A stretch of DNA of 64,000 nucleotides from Chthoniobacteraceae bacterium (GCA_947476255.1 CANJPY010000005.1:16305-80304), one strand, 5' to 3'. Counted from the stretch's first letter, positions 16,531 to 26,166 are shown. Notes: a model not told the origin generated them from the sequence alone. Program-made: numbers and translations.

Positions 16531-19500
16531 ATGATGACTATTCCTGCAAATCGCTCAATATTGACTCCCTCCAGCCCGCTTGATGCCGGAGGCGCGCTCT
16601 GCCGGGTGAGGGGCGCCGCTTTTGCGGGCATTGCCGTGAGTGCCGCCTTCCTCGTCGCCCCGGGCGCACGCGCCGCCGCACCGACCCTCCCGACAGGCGC
16701 CCAGAACGTCTCCGGCGTCTCGAGCGTTTCCCAAAGCGGCTCCACGCTCACCGTCACCCAGACCAGCGCCAAGGCCGTCATGAATTGGCAGAGCTTCAAT
16801 GTTGGCGCCGGAAAAACCGTCAATTTCGTCCAGCCCTCGGCCAGCGCCGTCTCCCTCAACCGCGTCATCGGCAACGACGTGTCCGTGATTCAGGGCGCGA
16901 TCAACGCCAACGGGCACGTGTTCTTGCTCAACCCCAATGGCGTGCTTTTCACTTCGAGCGCACAGGTCAACGTCGGCGGCATCGTCGCCTCCACGCTGAA
17001 CATGAAGACCGAGGATTTCATGGCGGGCCGCTACACCTTTGAAGGCGCAGGCAGCGGGACCATCGTCAATCAGGGGAACATTACTGCGGCCAAGGGTGGG
17101 TTCGTCGGGCTTATTGCGGCGAAGGTGACCAACACGGGCAGCATCGTCGCGCCGGAAGGCTCCGTGCTCGCGGGGGCGGGCAACCGCGTCACGCTCGATC
17201 TTGGCGGCCCGATCAAGATCAGGGTGGAGGAGGGTGTGATCGAGGCGCTCATCGAACAGGGCGGTGCCATCCGGGCGGACGGCGGGTTGGTGTACCTCAC
17301 CGCGAAGGCCGTGGGCGAAGTGACCCGCACGGTCATCAACCACACGGGCATCACGGAGGCCAGGACGCTTTCCGCCGGCAAAGACGGCAAGATCTACCTG
17401 ATGGGCGGCATGGAGAAGAACCGCATCGCCGTATCGGGCAAGCTGGACGCCAGTGCCCCGAACGGCGGGAACGGCGGGTTCATCGAAACGAGTGCGGCGA
17501 ATGTGCAGGTCGCGGATGACGTGCGGGTGACGACGGCTGCACCGAAGGGCAAAACCGGAACGTGGCTGATTGATCCGAGCAGTTTTTTAATCATGGCGGG
17601 CACTGGAGCCAAGACAGACAGCAGCATCGGCGCCACGACCCTCGGTGACGCTCTCAGTGCAACCGATGTCACCATACAAACCCTTGCCTCTGGGGGCGGG
17701 GTAGGTACCATATATATGTTTGCTTCGGTCGTTAGGAGCGGAGGGGACGGCACCACCCAGCTTACGCTTTCCTCGCATGGGGACATTATGTTCAACCCTA
17801 ATGTAGGCATCTCCGGTTCCGAGGGGCACCCGCTCAGCATCAAGCTCATAGCCAGGTGTCAAAATGGCGATTCTGGGTATGTCTATTTAAATACCAGCTC
17901 GTTTCTTCGGAGCTTCGGAGGGGACATCACGATTGGAGGCGGCGACGCGGCGGCCTCTGGAGCCGCGATTGGCCGTGATGGCTACTCTGGGGTCAATCTC
18001 GACCGGGTCGCGGTTGATGCAACGAAAGAGGGTACATCGGCGGGGGCTTCGGGTAAGGCAGAGTTTAACTCGGTGATCCCCACGTCTACGGAAGGCGGCA
18101 ATATCGTTATCCGGGGCGAGGGAAACAGCACCTCAAGTGGTCCCGGGCTCGCAATCGGCATATTTCTTCAACAGAGCACGATTGTCACGGGGGGTGCAGG
18201 AAGCATTACCCTCATTGGGAAGGGAGGAGCAAACACCTACGACACAATGAACGGTGGGATCGTGTTTCGGGGGAGTTACATCAAAGCAAAAGAGGGGAAC
18301 ATCTCTGTATCGGGCATGTCGGGTTCTGGGCTGAACCAGTATGGGATCTGTGCAACTATGGATAACGTTTATACAGGCTCAGTGAGTCAAGTCGTCAGCC
18401 CCTTCATCGGGACAAACGGCGCTATCAATCTCACGGGAGACAGCTTGGCCCTGTGGGCTGGTAACCTGGTCCTTGTCTCGGGACAGGATTCCTCGATCGC
18501 TGCACCGATCATCGGGATTGGCCGGCTTTTTACCTCTCAGTACGGGCTGACTAAATCCGGGGCGGGTGTATTGACGCTCTCCGGAGACGCTTCAGCGTGG
18601 GTAGCCCCGGAGGGCACCGCTGCGTCCAACAAATCGGGAACCTTCTCAAATGAAAGTAGTACGATTTTTGCGGAGGTGACCAGAGCGAAGGCCCTCAACG
18701 CGTTTGTCCTACCCGTCTATCTGCGCCTGAACACGGGCTTGAGCAGCGTGTACGGGAATACGCCCGCGTTCACGTATTCGCTCTACGACTCCAGTTCGGG
18801 AGGCACCGCCATCACGGACGCCCTTCCTTCGGGAACAGCGCTCTGGACCGGACGACCCACGGCGACTTCCAATGCGGCAACCTACAGCCTGACCTATTCC
18901 AGCGGAATCACCCTCGGGAAGAGTGGCTACCAGTTAAACGCTGGCGGTGCGGTGCTTTATTCGGTGAACCCACGGCCTGTCACTGTGACGCCGGACGCGA
19001 AGTCGAAGGTGTACGGGAATGCGGATCCCGAACTGACGTACTCGATCACGAGCGGCAATCTGATTGGGACTGACCATCTGACGGGTACGCTGACCCGCGC
19101 GACTGGTAATAATGTCGGCAACCGTCTCATCAGCGCCTCTGGCTTCAATGATGAGGGGATCAACCCCAATTACGCGGTGACAACCGCGACAGGCCTGCTG
19201 ACCATCAGCCAGCGCCCGATTACGATCACGGCGGCGGCAAAGACAAAGGTGTACGGCGAGGAGGATCCCGCGCTCACCTACACGGTGACCTCAGGCAACC
19301 TTGTCGGGGAAGAGACCCTCACGGGCTCGCTGACACGGACGCCCGGTAACAGCGTGGGAGTATACGCAACCAGTGCTTCTGCGTTGCTGGAGAATGAAAA
19401 CAACCACAACTACGCGATCACGCCGGTCAACAGTGCGCTGACCATCAGCCAGCGCCCGATTACGATCACGGCGGCTGCGAAGACAAAGGTGTACGGAGAC

Positions 19501-20457
19501 GAAGACCCAGCGCTCATCTATACGGTCACCTCAGGCAACCTTGTCGGGGAAGAGACCCTCACGGGCTCGCTGACACGGACGCCCGGTAACAGCGTGGGAG
19601 TATACGCAACCAGTGCTTCTGCGTTGCTGGAGAATGAAAACAACCACAACTACGCGATCACGCCGGTCAACAGCGCTCTGACGATTAGCGCGCGCCCAGT
19701 GACGGTGACACCGGACGCGAAGACGAAGGTGTACGGCAATGCGGAACCAGAGTTCACGTATTCGATCACGAGTGGCAACCTCGTCGGGGATGACGCACTC
19801 GTGGGTTCGCTGACGCGCACGGCTGGCACCAGCGTGGGCGGTTACGTCATCAGCGCCCAGGGTTTCAATGGTGAGGAGAACAACTCGAACTACGCGGTGA
19901 CCACCCAGACAGGCCTCCTGTCCATCACCCAGCGCCCGATCACCGTGACGCCGGACCCAAAGTCCAAGGTGTCCGGCATGCAGGATCCCACCTTCACCAA
20001 CTCTGTCACCAGCGGCAACGTGGTGGAAGGAGACTCGTTGTACGGCTCGCTTTCTCGAGTCGCTGGAGAAAGTCCCGGCTCCTACCTGATCAGCGCCGTG
20101 GGCCTTACCCAGAGCGAGGAGAACTACAACTACCAGATCACGGCGGCAAACGGCGAGCTCACCATTTCGGGACTTCCCAAGCCGGTCGAGTCGACCTTGA
20201 ACAGTGTTTATGTCGTCCCTCCGGTTGTCTCGCGCCCTGCGTCAGCGCAGCTCAATCTGGGGCTGCAGCTCGTGGAAGTGGCTCCCGCCGCTAAAACCGA
20301 GTCCAGAGACACCCAGGCCTCGGGCGCTCTCGCCTTCGACCCGGTCGCGGCAGCCAAGCGCGCGCCCGGCACCGTGCTGGTGCTCACCGGGGGAGTGAAA
20401 AGGGCCTCAGACGACACTGAGGACGGTTCCTCCAAAAAAGCCTCCTCCAAGCGCTAG
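16531..20457 (+). CDS. TpsA: filamentous-hemagglutinin-like exoprotein with MBG repeats
   Basis: This 1308-residue protein has a long signal region (about 1-49, ending ARAAA) and an N-terminal two-partner secretion domain: VMNWQSFNVGAGKTVNFVQP near 85, SLNRVIGND near 110, and NPNGVLF at 134-140, the hallmark of haemagglutination-activity domains. The middle (about 150-800) is Gly/Thr-rich beta-helix-like sequence. Five MBG-type modules of about 80 residues follow, starting near 814, 894, 974, 1054 and 1134, each with KVYGNADPE or a similar motif and LTGSLTR. The last 90 residues are Pro/Ala/Lys/Ser-rich and end in a basic tail. It should be secreted by the TpsB encoded 34 bp downstream and act as an adhesin or matrix protein; I see no toxin domain at the C-terminus. 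Confidence 0.92.
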   Translation: MMTIPANRSILTPSSPLDAGGALCRVRGAAFAGIAVSAAFLVAPGARAAAPTLPTGAQNVSGVSSVSQSGSTLTVTQTSAKAVMNWQSFNVGAGKTVNFVQPSASAVSLNRVIGNDVSVIQGAINANGHVFLLNPNGVLFTSSAQVNVGGIVASTLNMKTEDFMAGRYTFEGAGSGTIVNQGNITAAKGGFVGLIAAKVTNTGSIVAPEGSVLAGAGNRVTLDLGGPIKIRVEEGVIEALIEQGGAIRADGGLVYLTAKAVGEVTRTVINHTGITEARTLSAGKDGKIYLMGGMEKNRIAVSGKLDASAPNGGNGGFIETSAANVQVADDVRVTTAAPKGKTGTWLIDPSSFLIMAGTGAKTDSSIGATTLGDALSATDVTIQTLASGGGVGTIYMFASVVRSGGDGTTQLTLSSHGDIMFNPNVGISGSEGHPLSIKLIARCQNGDSGYVYLNTSSFLRSFGGDITIGGGDAAASGAAIGRDGYSGVNLDRVAVDATKEGTSAGASGKAEFNSVIPTSTEGGNIVIRGEGNSTSSGPGLAIGIFLQQSTIVTGGAGSITLIGKGGANTYDTMNGGIVFRGSYIKAKEGNISVSGMSGSGLNQYGICATMDNVYTGSVSQVVSPFIGTNGAINLTGDSLALWAGNLVLVSGQDSSIAAPIIGIGRLFTSQYGLTKSGAGVLTLSGDASAWVAPEGTAASNKSGTFSNESSTIFAEVTRAKALNAFVLPVYLRLNTGLSSVYGNTPAFTYSLYDSSSGGTAITDALPSGTALWTGRPTATSNAATYSLTYSSGITLGKSGYQLNAGGAVLYSVNPRPVTVTPDAKSKVYGNADPELTYSITSGNLIGTDHLTGTLTRATGNNVGNRLISASGFNDEGINPNYAVTTATGLLTISQRPITITAAAKTKVYGEEDPALTYTVTSGNLVGEETLTGSLTRTPGNSVGVYATSASALLENENNHNYAITPVNSALTISQRPITITAAAKTKVYGDEDPALIYTVTSGNLVGEETLTGSLTRTPGNSVGVYATSASALLENENNHNYAITPVNSALTISARPVTVTPDAKTKVYGNAEPEFTYSITSGNLVGDDALVGSLTRTAGTSVGGYVISAQGFNGEENNSNYAVTTQTGLLSITQRPITVTPDPKSKVSGMQDPTFTNSVTSGNVVEGDSLYGSLSRVAGESPGSYLISAVGLTQSEENYNYQITAANGELTISGLPKPVESTLNSVYVVPPVVSRPASAQLNLGLQLVEVAPAAKTESRDTQASGALAFDPVAAAKRAPGTVLVLTGGVKRASDDTEDGSSKKASSKR
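19201..19680 (+). repeat. Tandem 240-bp duplication inside tpsA (MBG modules 2 and 3)
   Basis: Units 19201-19440 and 19441-19680 encode almost the same 80-residue module. The stretches 19291-19433 and 19531-19673 are identical base for base, while the first 90 bases of each unit carry several mostly synonymous differences. That uneven pattern suggests recent conversion or unequal exchange. Confidence 0.9.
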
Positions 20458-20491
20458 GCCCCACCCGAAACCCACCTCCTTCACCTCCGTT

Positions 20492-22168
20492 ATGAATCCA
20501 TCCCGACCTGACTTCTTTCCAGCAGCCCCGCTCGCCCTCGCAGCGCTCGCCTCCGTGTGCGCGCCCGCAGCGCTTGCGCAGCCCGCGCCCGACGTGGGCC
20601 AGGTGCTGCAGCAAATGAAGCGTCCCCCGGAACCGGCCACCAAGAGCCCGAACAGCCAGGCACTCTCCCCGATCGCCGCCCCAGCCAACGAACGGTTTGC
20701 TCCGGGCGGGGCGAAGGTGGTCGTGCGCTCCTTCGTTTTTGGCGGCAACCAGTCCATCAGCAGCAAAGCCCTGGCCGCAGTCCTCGCGAACGCGGTGGGA
20801 AAACCCGCGGACATGGCGACCCTGGGCCGCTTGGGCGAGGCGGTGTCGGAATTCTATCATACCTCCGGGTATCCCTTCGCCCGGGCCTACCTGCCGCCCC
20901 AGGAGGTGAGCGGCGGCGTTGTGAAGATCGAGATTCAGGAAGGCCGTTTCGGCCGGGTACTCGCAAAGGGCGAGAACCCTTTCTGGGTGGCGCAAACGCA
21001 GTCCTTTCTCAAGCCGCTCAAAACGGGAGAACTGATCAAGAGCGCGGGGTTGGAGCGGGTGACTTTGATCCTCGACGACCTGCCCGGAACGAAATTTGTT
21101 CCAGTGATGCAACCCGGCGACAAAGTGGGGACGGGGGATCTGAGCGTGTACGAGCAACGGGGGCAGCTTCTGAGCGGCCAGATCGGGGCGGACAATTATG
21201 GCAACCGGTATACGGGGGCTTACCGCCTCAATGGGACGGTGAACATCAATAGTCCGCTTTTGATGGGCGACCAGATCGTGCTCACGAGCTCTGTGACCGA
21301 TGAGGCGCTGTGGTTTGGGAGCGCGAGTTATTCGTTGCCCCTGGGCGGGGGCGGGTTGCGCGCGAACGCGGGCTTCACGCATACGCAGTACGAGCTCGGG
21401 AGTGACTTTAAGTCCTCCAACACGACGGGGACGGCTGATATTTCCAGCGGCGGGTTCAGTTATCCGCTGGTGCGCTCGACCAATGTCAATTTGAAGTTGG
21501 TCTTGAGCTACCAGCACAAGGAGTTGCACGAGGATGTGAACACCAACGTCACCAACAAACGCAGCGACAGCGTTCCGCTGAATGCTGAGTTCGAGCTGCG
21601 CGACAACATCGGCGGCGGCGGGGTGACCTACGGTTTGGTGGGGCTCACCTACGGAAGTTTGAGCCTCCCGAGCGAACGGCTCTCCGCGGATACCAACCAC
21701 ACGAACGGGAGTTTTTCAAAGGCCAACGCTGATGTGATGCGGGTGCAGGCGCTTCCTCAGAATTTCAGTTTGTTCGGACGCGCGGGTGGACAATGGGCCG
21801 GCAACAATTTGGACTCGTCTGAAAAACTAAGTTTGGGTGGGGCCAGCGGCGTGCGTGCGTATCCGAATGGCGAGGCGCTGGGGGATTCGGGTTGGGCGGC
21901 GCAGCTTGAGTTGCGCAAGACGATCGGGAAGTACTCGCCCTATGTGTTCGTGGATGCGGGAGGTATCCGGGTGAATAAGTCGCCGGTGGCTGGGGAGGAC
22001 AATTCGCGCGACGTTGGGGGAGGCGGAGTGGGGCTGCGCTATCAGCGTGAAAAGTGGGAGTTGAACGCGTCGGCCGCGTGGCGCGCGTGGGGTGGGACTC
22101 CGGAGGCGGACACGCACGTGCACGGTGGAAAACCGTGTATGTGGGTGGGGGTGAACTACAAGTTTTAG
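20492..22168 (+). CDS. TpsB: ShlB/FhaC-type outer-membrane secretion transporter
   Basis: This 558-residue protein carries a signal peptide (1-30, ending ALA), a Pro-rich linker, POTRA domains (about 70-225, VRSFVFGGNQSISSKAL at the first), and a C-terminal beta-barrel of the Omp85/TpsB superfamily. The conserved barrel loop motif appears as VRAYPNGEALGDSG at about 454-467, matching the VRGY motif of FhaC. The last residues, MWVGVNYKF, end in phenylalanine, typical for outer-membrane insertion. It follows tpsA by 34 bp and is its obvious export partner. It implies a Gram-negative-type outer membrane. Confidence 0.93.
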   Translation: MNPSRPDFFPAAPLALAALASVCAPAALAQPAPDVGQVLQQMKRPPEPATKSPNSQALSPIAAPANERFAPGGAKVVVRSFVFGGNQSISSKALAAVLANAVGKPADMATLGRLGEAVSEFYHTSGYPFARAYLPPQEVSGGVVKIEIQEGRFGRVLAKGENPFWVAQTQSFLKPLKTGELIKSAGLERVTLILDDLPGTKFVPVMQPGDKVGTGDLSVYEQRGQLLSGQIGADNYGNRYTGAYRLNGTVNINSPLLMGDQIVLTSSVTDEALWFGSASYSLPLGGGGLRANAGFTHTQYELGSDFKSSNTTGTADISSGGFSYPLVRSTNVNLKLVLSYQHKELHEDVNTNVTNKRSDSVPLNAEFELRDNIGGGGVTYGLVGLTYGSLSLPSERLSADTNHTNGSFSKANADVMRVQALPQNFSLFGRAGGQWAGNNLDSSEKLSLGGASGVRAYPNGEALGDSGWAAQLELRKTIGKYSPYVFVDAGGIRVNKSPVAGEDNSRDVGGGGVGLRYQREKWELNASAAWRAWGGTPEADTHVHGGKPCMWVGVNYKF

Positions 22169-22252
22169 GCGGCTGAGGGTTTGCTGCGGTGGCGGGGCTT
22201 TTTCTGCGCCGGACCTCCTTGTGAATGTATATTCTTGAGACTACTCTGGGGC

Positions 22253-22450
22253 ATGGCTTCCACACTCACTCCCGAGTATCTTGCGGCTCTGCGCCACACC
22301 ACTGGCGCCCAAAGGCTCCGCACCGCCTTTAGCCTGTACTGGTCCGCTCGGAAACTTAAAGCCGCACGCGTACGTGAATTACATCCGGACTGGAGTGACA
22401 AACAGGTGCAGCAACGCGTCAAAGAAATCTTCCTGCATGCCTCCTCTTGA
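22253..22450 (+). CDS. Small protein preceding a nucleotidyltransferase
   Basis: A 65-residue protein starting at ATG 22253 with a conserved-looking core: TGAQRLRTAFSLYWSARKL and ELHPDWSDKQVQQRVKEIFL. Small proteins of this pattern are commonly encoded immediately before nucleotidyltransferase-like genes in many bacteria. Its end overlaps the next start by 14 bases (22437-22450), implying coupled translation. It may be the antitoxin-like partner of the neighbour, but that is inference from arrangement; the sequence shows no DNA-binding motif that I can recognise. Confidence 0.7.
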   Translation: MASTLTPEYLAALRHTTGAQRLRTAFSLYWSARKLKAARVRELHPDWSDKQVQQRVKEIFLHASS

Positions 22451-23003
22451 GCCCTTTCTGATTTTTACCCGAAAGCTCAACGAGCTGGATCTTCGATATA
22501 TGGTCACCGGCAGTGTTGCTGCCATCTATTACGGAGAACCCCGCATGACAAACGATGTTGATATCGTCGTTTTCCTTCGCCCAGAAGATGCGCTCCGGCT
22601 CGAGCCGGCTTTTCCTCAAACCGAGTTCTACTGTCCACCACGCGAAACCATTCAGATCGAACAGGCTCGAGGGCAGAGAGGTCACTTTAACCTCATTCAC
22701 CATGAATCAGGCTTCAAGGCTGACATTTATCTCGCTGGCGCGGATTCCCTCCACGCTTGGGGGCTCGCCCGACGACACCGTGCCGAAATCGAGGGCGACC
22801 AAATTTTCTTCGCCCCTCCCGAATACGTCATTTTGCGGAAACTTCAGTTCTACCGGGAAGGTAAATCCACCAAACACCTCCGAGATATTCACCGCATGAT
22901 CAATGTTCTTGGTCCTGAATGGGATAAGCAAGAACTCCTTAGCCTTGTCCGGGAGCAGCGCGTCGAGCCTGAGTGGCAAGCTGCCTTGGAATGCAACGAT
23001 TGA
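22437..23003 (+). CDS. Nucleotidyltransferase-fold protein (AbiEii/DUF6036-like)
   Basis: A 188-residue protein with the minimal nucleotidyltransferase signature GSVAAIYYGEPRMTNDVDIVV: G25-S26 then D40-x-D42, the metal-binding pair. The third carboxylate is probably in FKADIYLA (about residue 98). The C-terminal part, EYVILRKLQFYREG, is helical as in AbiEii-like and DUF6036 proteins. The start was placed at ATG 22437 because the frame upstream is a shadow of the 65-residue gene. Together they resemble a two-gene toxin-antitoxin-like or nucleic-acid-modifying cassette. It ends two bases after the right direct repeat begins (23001). Substrate unknown. Confidence 0.8.
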   Translation: MPPLEPFLIFTRKLNELDLRYMVTGSVAAIYYGEPRMTNDVDIVVFLRPEDALRLEPAFPQTEFYCPPRETIQIEQARGQRGHFNLIHHESGFKADIYLAGADSLHAWGLARRHRAEIEGDQIFFAPPEYVILRKLQFYREGKSTKHLRDIHRMINVLGPEWDKQELLSLVREQRVEPEWQAALECND

Positions 23004-23250
23004 GCAGGTTTAGAAGAACCCGCTGGAAGCGCCGGGCACGTCCGGCAGGGTGCCAATAGAGGCGAGCTTATTTGGGCTCGCTGGTTTGCCGAAGATACAG
23101 GAAGAGGCTGCGGACATCGGGTTCCTCCAAGCCGTTCAAGAGGCCCTCGGGCATCAGGGAGTTTGGACTCACTTCGCGGGACTTGATCTGATCCTTGGCA
23201 ACCACGACCGGAGCGGGGGAACCAGGGACCTTCAACGTCACGGTGGAGGC
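23001..23250. repeat. Right direct repeat flanking the secretion segment
   Basis: This stretch covers the 3' end of the heme-protein gene and the 67 bases beyond its stop, and it matches 16051-16245. The shared part begins at TGAGCAGG in both copies, exactly 6950 bases apart. It includes a GCCGG/CCGGC hairpin (23031-23046) between the convergent genes, without a T run. Confidence 0.8.
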
Positions 23251-25977
23251 GTTTTCAGCGCCAATGATGCCGGCTTGCAGCGAGCCATCCTTCAGGGTGA
23301 TGTAGACAAGCTGATAGTCCTTCCCGATGACGGCGTTGGGATCGATGATGTTCTGCAGCAGATATTCGAGGTCGGTGTAGCCCCCGGTCAGGTGGGGACC
23401 GATGTCGCCGCCGGTTCCAAAAAGTTGGTGGCAGAGGCCGCAGGAAACGCGGAAGAGCTCGCGGCCGCGTTTGAGGTCGGCGCGCAGCACGGAGGGTTCA
23501 TCGAGGAACTTTTTGAAGTGATCGATATTGCCGCGCTTGACGTAGTCACTGGCATTGAGTTTACCCCAGTTTTTCTCCAGCCATTCATTAAACTGGGGGC
23601 TGTTAAAGCCTTGGATCTTACGGGCGAGCGGGGCGGTGAGCAGGTCTTTTTTGAGGAGGCCAGCATCGATGCCCTCGAGCAACGCCTGTGCGCCTGCAGC
23701 GTGGGTGAGGAGAGCACTGAGGGCTTCCGCACCCTCTGCGCCCTTGAGATTGGGGAGCATCTTGACAAGGAGGGCGCTTGTTTTTGGTCCGGGGAATGCG
23801 GAGAGCGCTCCCAGAGCGTTCTTGCGCAAGGAACCGGGTTGGTTTGCGAGGGTGGTGATGAGGTCGCTCGCTTCGGGATCGCGGGTTTTGGCGAGGATCG
23901 CCAAGGCTTCCACGCGCTCAGGTGCGGGATTTTGCTCGCCCGCGAGTGTGGCGCGCAGTTCGGCGAGGGCATGGGTGTTGCCGAAGACGATGGCGATTTC
24001 GCGGGCGGTTTTGCGCACCGCCAGGTTGGAGTCTTTGGCAAGGGCGGCGTAGGTGGTTGCCCAGGCGACGGGTTCTTTGAGGCGGGTCTGGCCTGCGAGT
24101 CCGGCTTTGATGCCGGCGAGCAGAGGGGGGCGGAGCGCGGGGTTGGTTTTGAGCAGGAGCTGGCTCAGGAGTTCGAGGGGTTCGCCCTTGGCACTGGGTT
24201 CAATGGCGGCTGCGGTGAGGCGGCGCGCGGTGAACTCAACGAGGCCTTGGAAGGGCGTTTTTTCTACGAAAGCCAGAGCCCGCTCGGGGGCAGCCGCCGC
24301 CGCCGGTTCGAACGCGTACCAGAGGAGAAGGGGGATATTTTGGTCTTGGACGTCTTCGGAACGTTGCGCGAGGGATTCGAGCCAGGTCCAGCGCTCGGGC
24401 AGCTCGAGGCGTTGGAGAGCCGAGGCGATGCGCCGTCTGACTACGGGGGAGGGATCGGCTGCGGCGAGTTTGCTAATGCTGGCGAAGACGCTCTGAGAGG
24501 GTTGGCCTTTTTCGCAGGCGCAGGTGATGGCCCAGCCGCGCACCGCGTCGCTTTTGGCTTCGAGGGCACGAAGCAGGGAGGCTTCGGAGAGGGCGTCCAG
24601 AGCATGCAGCGTCCAGAGTGCGCGGAGCTGACGCGTATCGTCCTGGTTTTTGAAAAGGATCTCCTCAAGGGCGGCGGTCGTGGCAGCGTTTGCACCGCGC
24701 TCTTGCAGAAGACGGCGGGCGTGGCGGACGTACCATTCGTTGGCGTTGAGATGGTGGGCCACCAGTTCGGCATCGCTGAGTTTGGCAAGGTCGACTTTCA
24801 CGGGTTTCACCGCGGCTGTGGCGATTTTGTACATCCGGCCATTGGAGCGGTCGGTGTATTCCTTTTGCTGATGGCAGGGCACCTTGTCGTACCAGTCGTT
24901 GATGAAGACGCCGCCGTCCGGGCCGTATTGCGGGGAGAGGCCGCGGAACCAGCGGTCTTCGCTGATGGCGAAATCGATTTTCTTTTCGCTGCGGAAGCCG
25001 CTGCCTGCGGGGATCATGGTCTCGCAGCGCAGTTTGTTCATGTGGATGTCGTTGAAGAAAAACTGGTCGCGCCATTCAGCAGGAAAGGCGCCGCCGAGAT
25101 AAATCATGGCACCGCAGTAGGCGGCTTTTTCGTAGCGGCCCCAAGCGATGGTTTTGATGTCATCGTAGGTATGGGTGTCCGGATGCGGGCCGGCCTGGCG
25201 CTGATAGCGGGCCCCCTGAATGGCGTGCCACATATGGGGGATGACGCAGGCTTCGAAGAACGCTTCGCCGTGATCATTCCAGTCGACCCCCCACTGGTTG
25301 CTGCCACCTTCGCTCCAGCGTTCGAAGATTTTGCGGGTCGGGTGAAAGCGCCAGACGGCGGCGTCTACGGTGATGCGCTCAGAAGGTTTGGCGCCGGGTT
25401 TGCCTACGAGGGAGCGATTGAAAACGCCCTGGGTGCCGTAAAGCCAGCCGTCCGGTCCCCAAATGAAGTCGTTGAGGGTCTCGTGGGTGTCGCTCATTTC
25501 CCAGCCATCGAGAAGAATCTGGGGTTCGCCTGCAGGCTGGGGGGTATCGCCGTCTTTGAGTGGAATGAAAAGCAGGTTCGGAGGTGCGCCGAGCCAGACT
25601 CCGCCGAAGCCCACTGCGATGCCGCTGGTGAAGGTGGCCTTGTCCCAGAAGACGGTCTGCTTATCGAAGGTGCCGTTGCCTTTGGTGTCTTCGAGCACGA
25701 GGATGCGGTCCTTGGATTGTCCGGGGCTGGCGGGGTAGTTGGTGTTTTCGACCACCCAAAGCCGGCCCCTGTCGTCGATAGTGTAAGCGATGGGTTGGAC
25801 CATTTGAGGTTCGCCGGCAATGACCTGGACATGAAAGCCGTCTGGCACTTTGAGGGCGGCGGCGGTGCCCGAGGGGGTCAACGCGGCAGTGCTCGCGACT
25901 GGGCGCCGTTTGTCCTCAAGGGGCGATTCGGCCAGAGCTGTTGAGGAAAGGAGGGTGAGAGCAAGAAGAACGCGCAT
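23068..25977 (-). CDS. PVC-type heme-binding CxxCH protein: propeller, HEAT repeats, cytochrome c
   Basis: This 969-residue protein has a Sec signal peptide (1-16, ending ALA). Residues 40-420 form the PVC-type propeller (VPDGFHVQVIAGEP at its start, LWVVENTNYP, FIWGPDGWLYGTQGVFNR, GVFINDWYDKVPCHQ). HEAT-like helices follow (about 430-800), and the C-terminus is a cytochrome c with CGLCH (C846, C849, H850) and MPEGLLNGLE, where the methionine may be the second heme ligand. Such proteins are abundant in Verrucomicrobiota and Planctomycetes and are presumed periplasmic dehydrogenase-like or electron-transfer proteins linked to carbohydrate oxidation. It lies on the opposite strand to the nucleotidyltransferase pair. 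Its 3' end is duplicated at 16051-16245. Confidence 0.92.
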   Translation of the reverse strand: MRVLLALTLLSSTALAESPLEDKRRPVASTAALTPSGTAAALKVPDGFHVQVIAGEPQMVQPIAYTIDDRGRLWVVENTNYPASPGQSKDRILVLEDTKGNGTFDKQTVFWDKATFTSGIAVGFGGVWLGAPPNLLFIPLKDGDTPQPAGEPQILLDGWEMSDTHETLNDFIWGPDGWLYGTQGVFNRSLVGKPGAKPSERITVDAAVWRFHPTRKIFERWSEGGSNQWGVDWNDHGEAFFEACVIPHMWHAIQGARYQRQAGPHPDTHTYDDIKTIAWGRYEKAAYCGAMIYLGGAFPAEWRDQFFFNDIHMNKLRCETMIPAGSGFRSEKKIDFAISEDRWFRGLSPQYGPDGGVFINDWYDKVPCHQQKEYTDRSNGRMYKIATAAVKPVKVDLAKLSDAELVAHHLNANEWYVRHARRLLQERGANAATTAALEEILFKNQDDTRQLRALWTLHALDALSEASLLRALEAKSDAVRGWAITCACEKGQPSQSVFASISKLAAADPSPVVRRRIASALQRLELPERWTWLESLAQRSEDVQDQNIPLLLWYAFEPAAAAAPERALAFVEKTPFQGLVEFTARRLTAAAIEPSAKGEPLELLSQLLLKTNPALRPPLLAGIKAGLAGQTRLKEPVAWATTYAALAKDSNLAVRKTAREIAIVFGNTHALAELRATLAGEQNPAPERVEALAILAKTRDPEASDLITTLANQPGSLRKNALGALSAFPGPKTSALLVKMLPNLKGAEGAEALSALLTHAAGAQALLEGIDAGLLKKDLLTAPLARKIQGFNSPQFNEWLEKNWGKLNASDYVKRGNIDHFKKFLDEPSVLRADLKRGRELFRVSCGLCHQLFGTGGDIGPHLTGGYTDLEYLLQNIIDPNAVIGKDYQLVYITLKDGSLQAGIIGAENASTVTLKVPGSPAPVVVAKDQIKSREVSPNSLMPEGLLNGLEEPDVRSLFLYLRQTSEPK

Positions 25978-26166
25978 GATGGGGGTGGCTTGAAAGAAGA
26001 CGGGGGAAACAGGATTACCTAGTGTTCAAACTGACTAAGCCCGATGTTAGCCACTAAAGACTTGAGATCAACGCCGCAATCGTTTGCTCTGGGCGGCGCA
26101 TGGACGGTTCCTTGTGGGAGCTTGCTTCTCCATGGGAGTGCGGTCACCTTATCAATCAGGAATATT

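Noticed and set aside
23050..25944. 964-residue plus-strand frame
   Set aside because: Antisense to the heme-protein gene at 23068-25977, which has a signal peptide, propeller and CGLCH motif.
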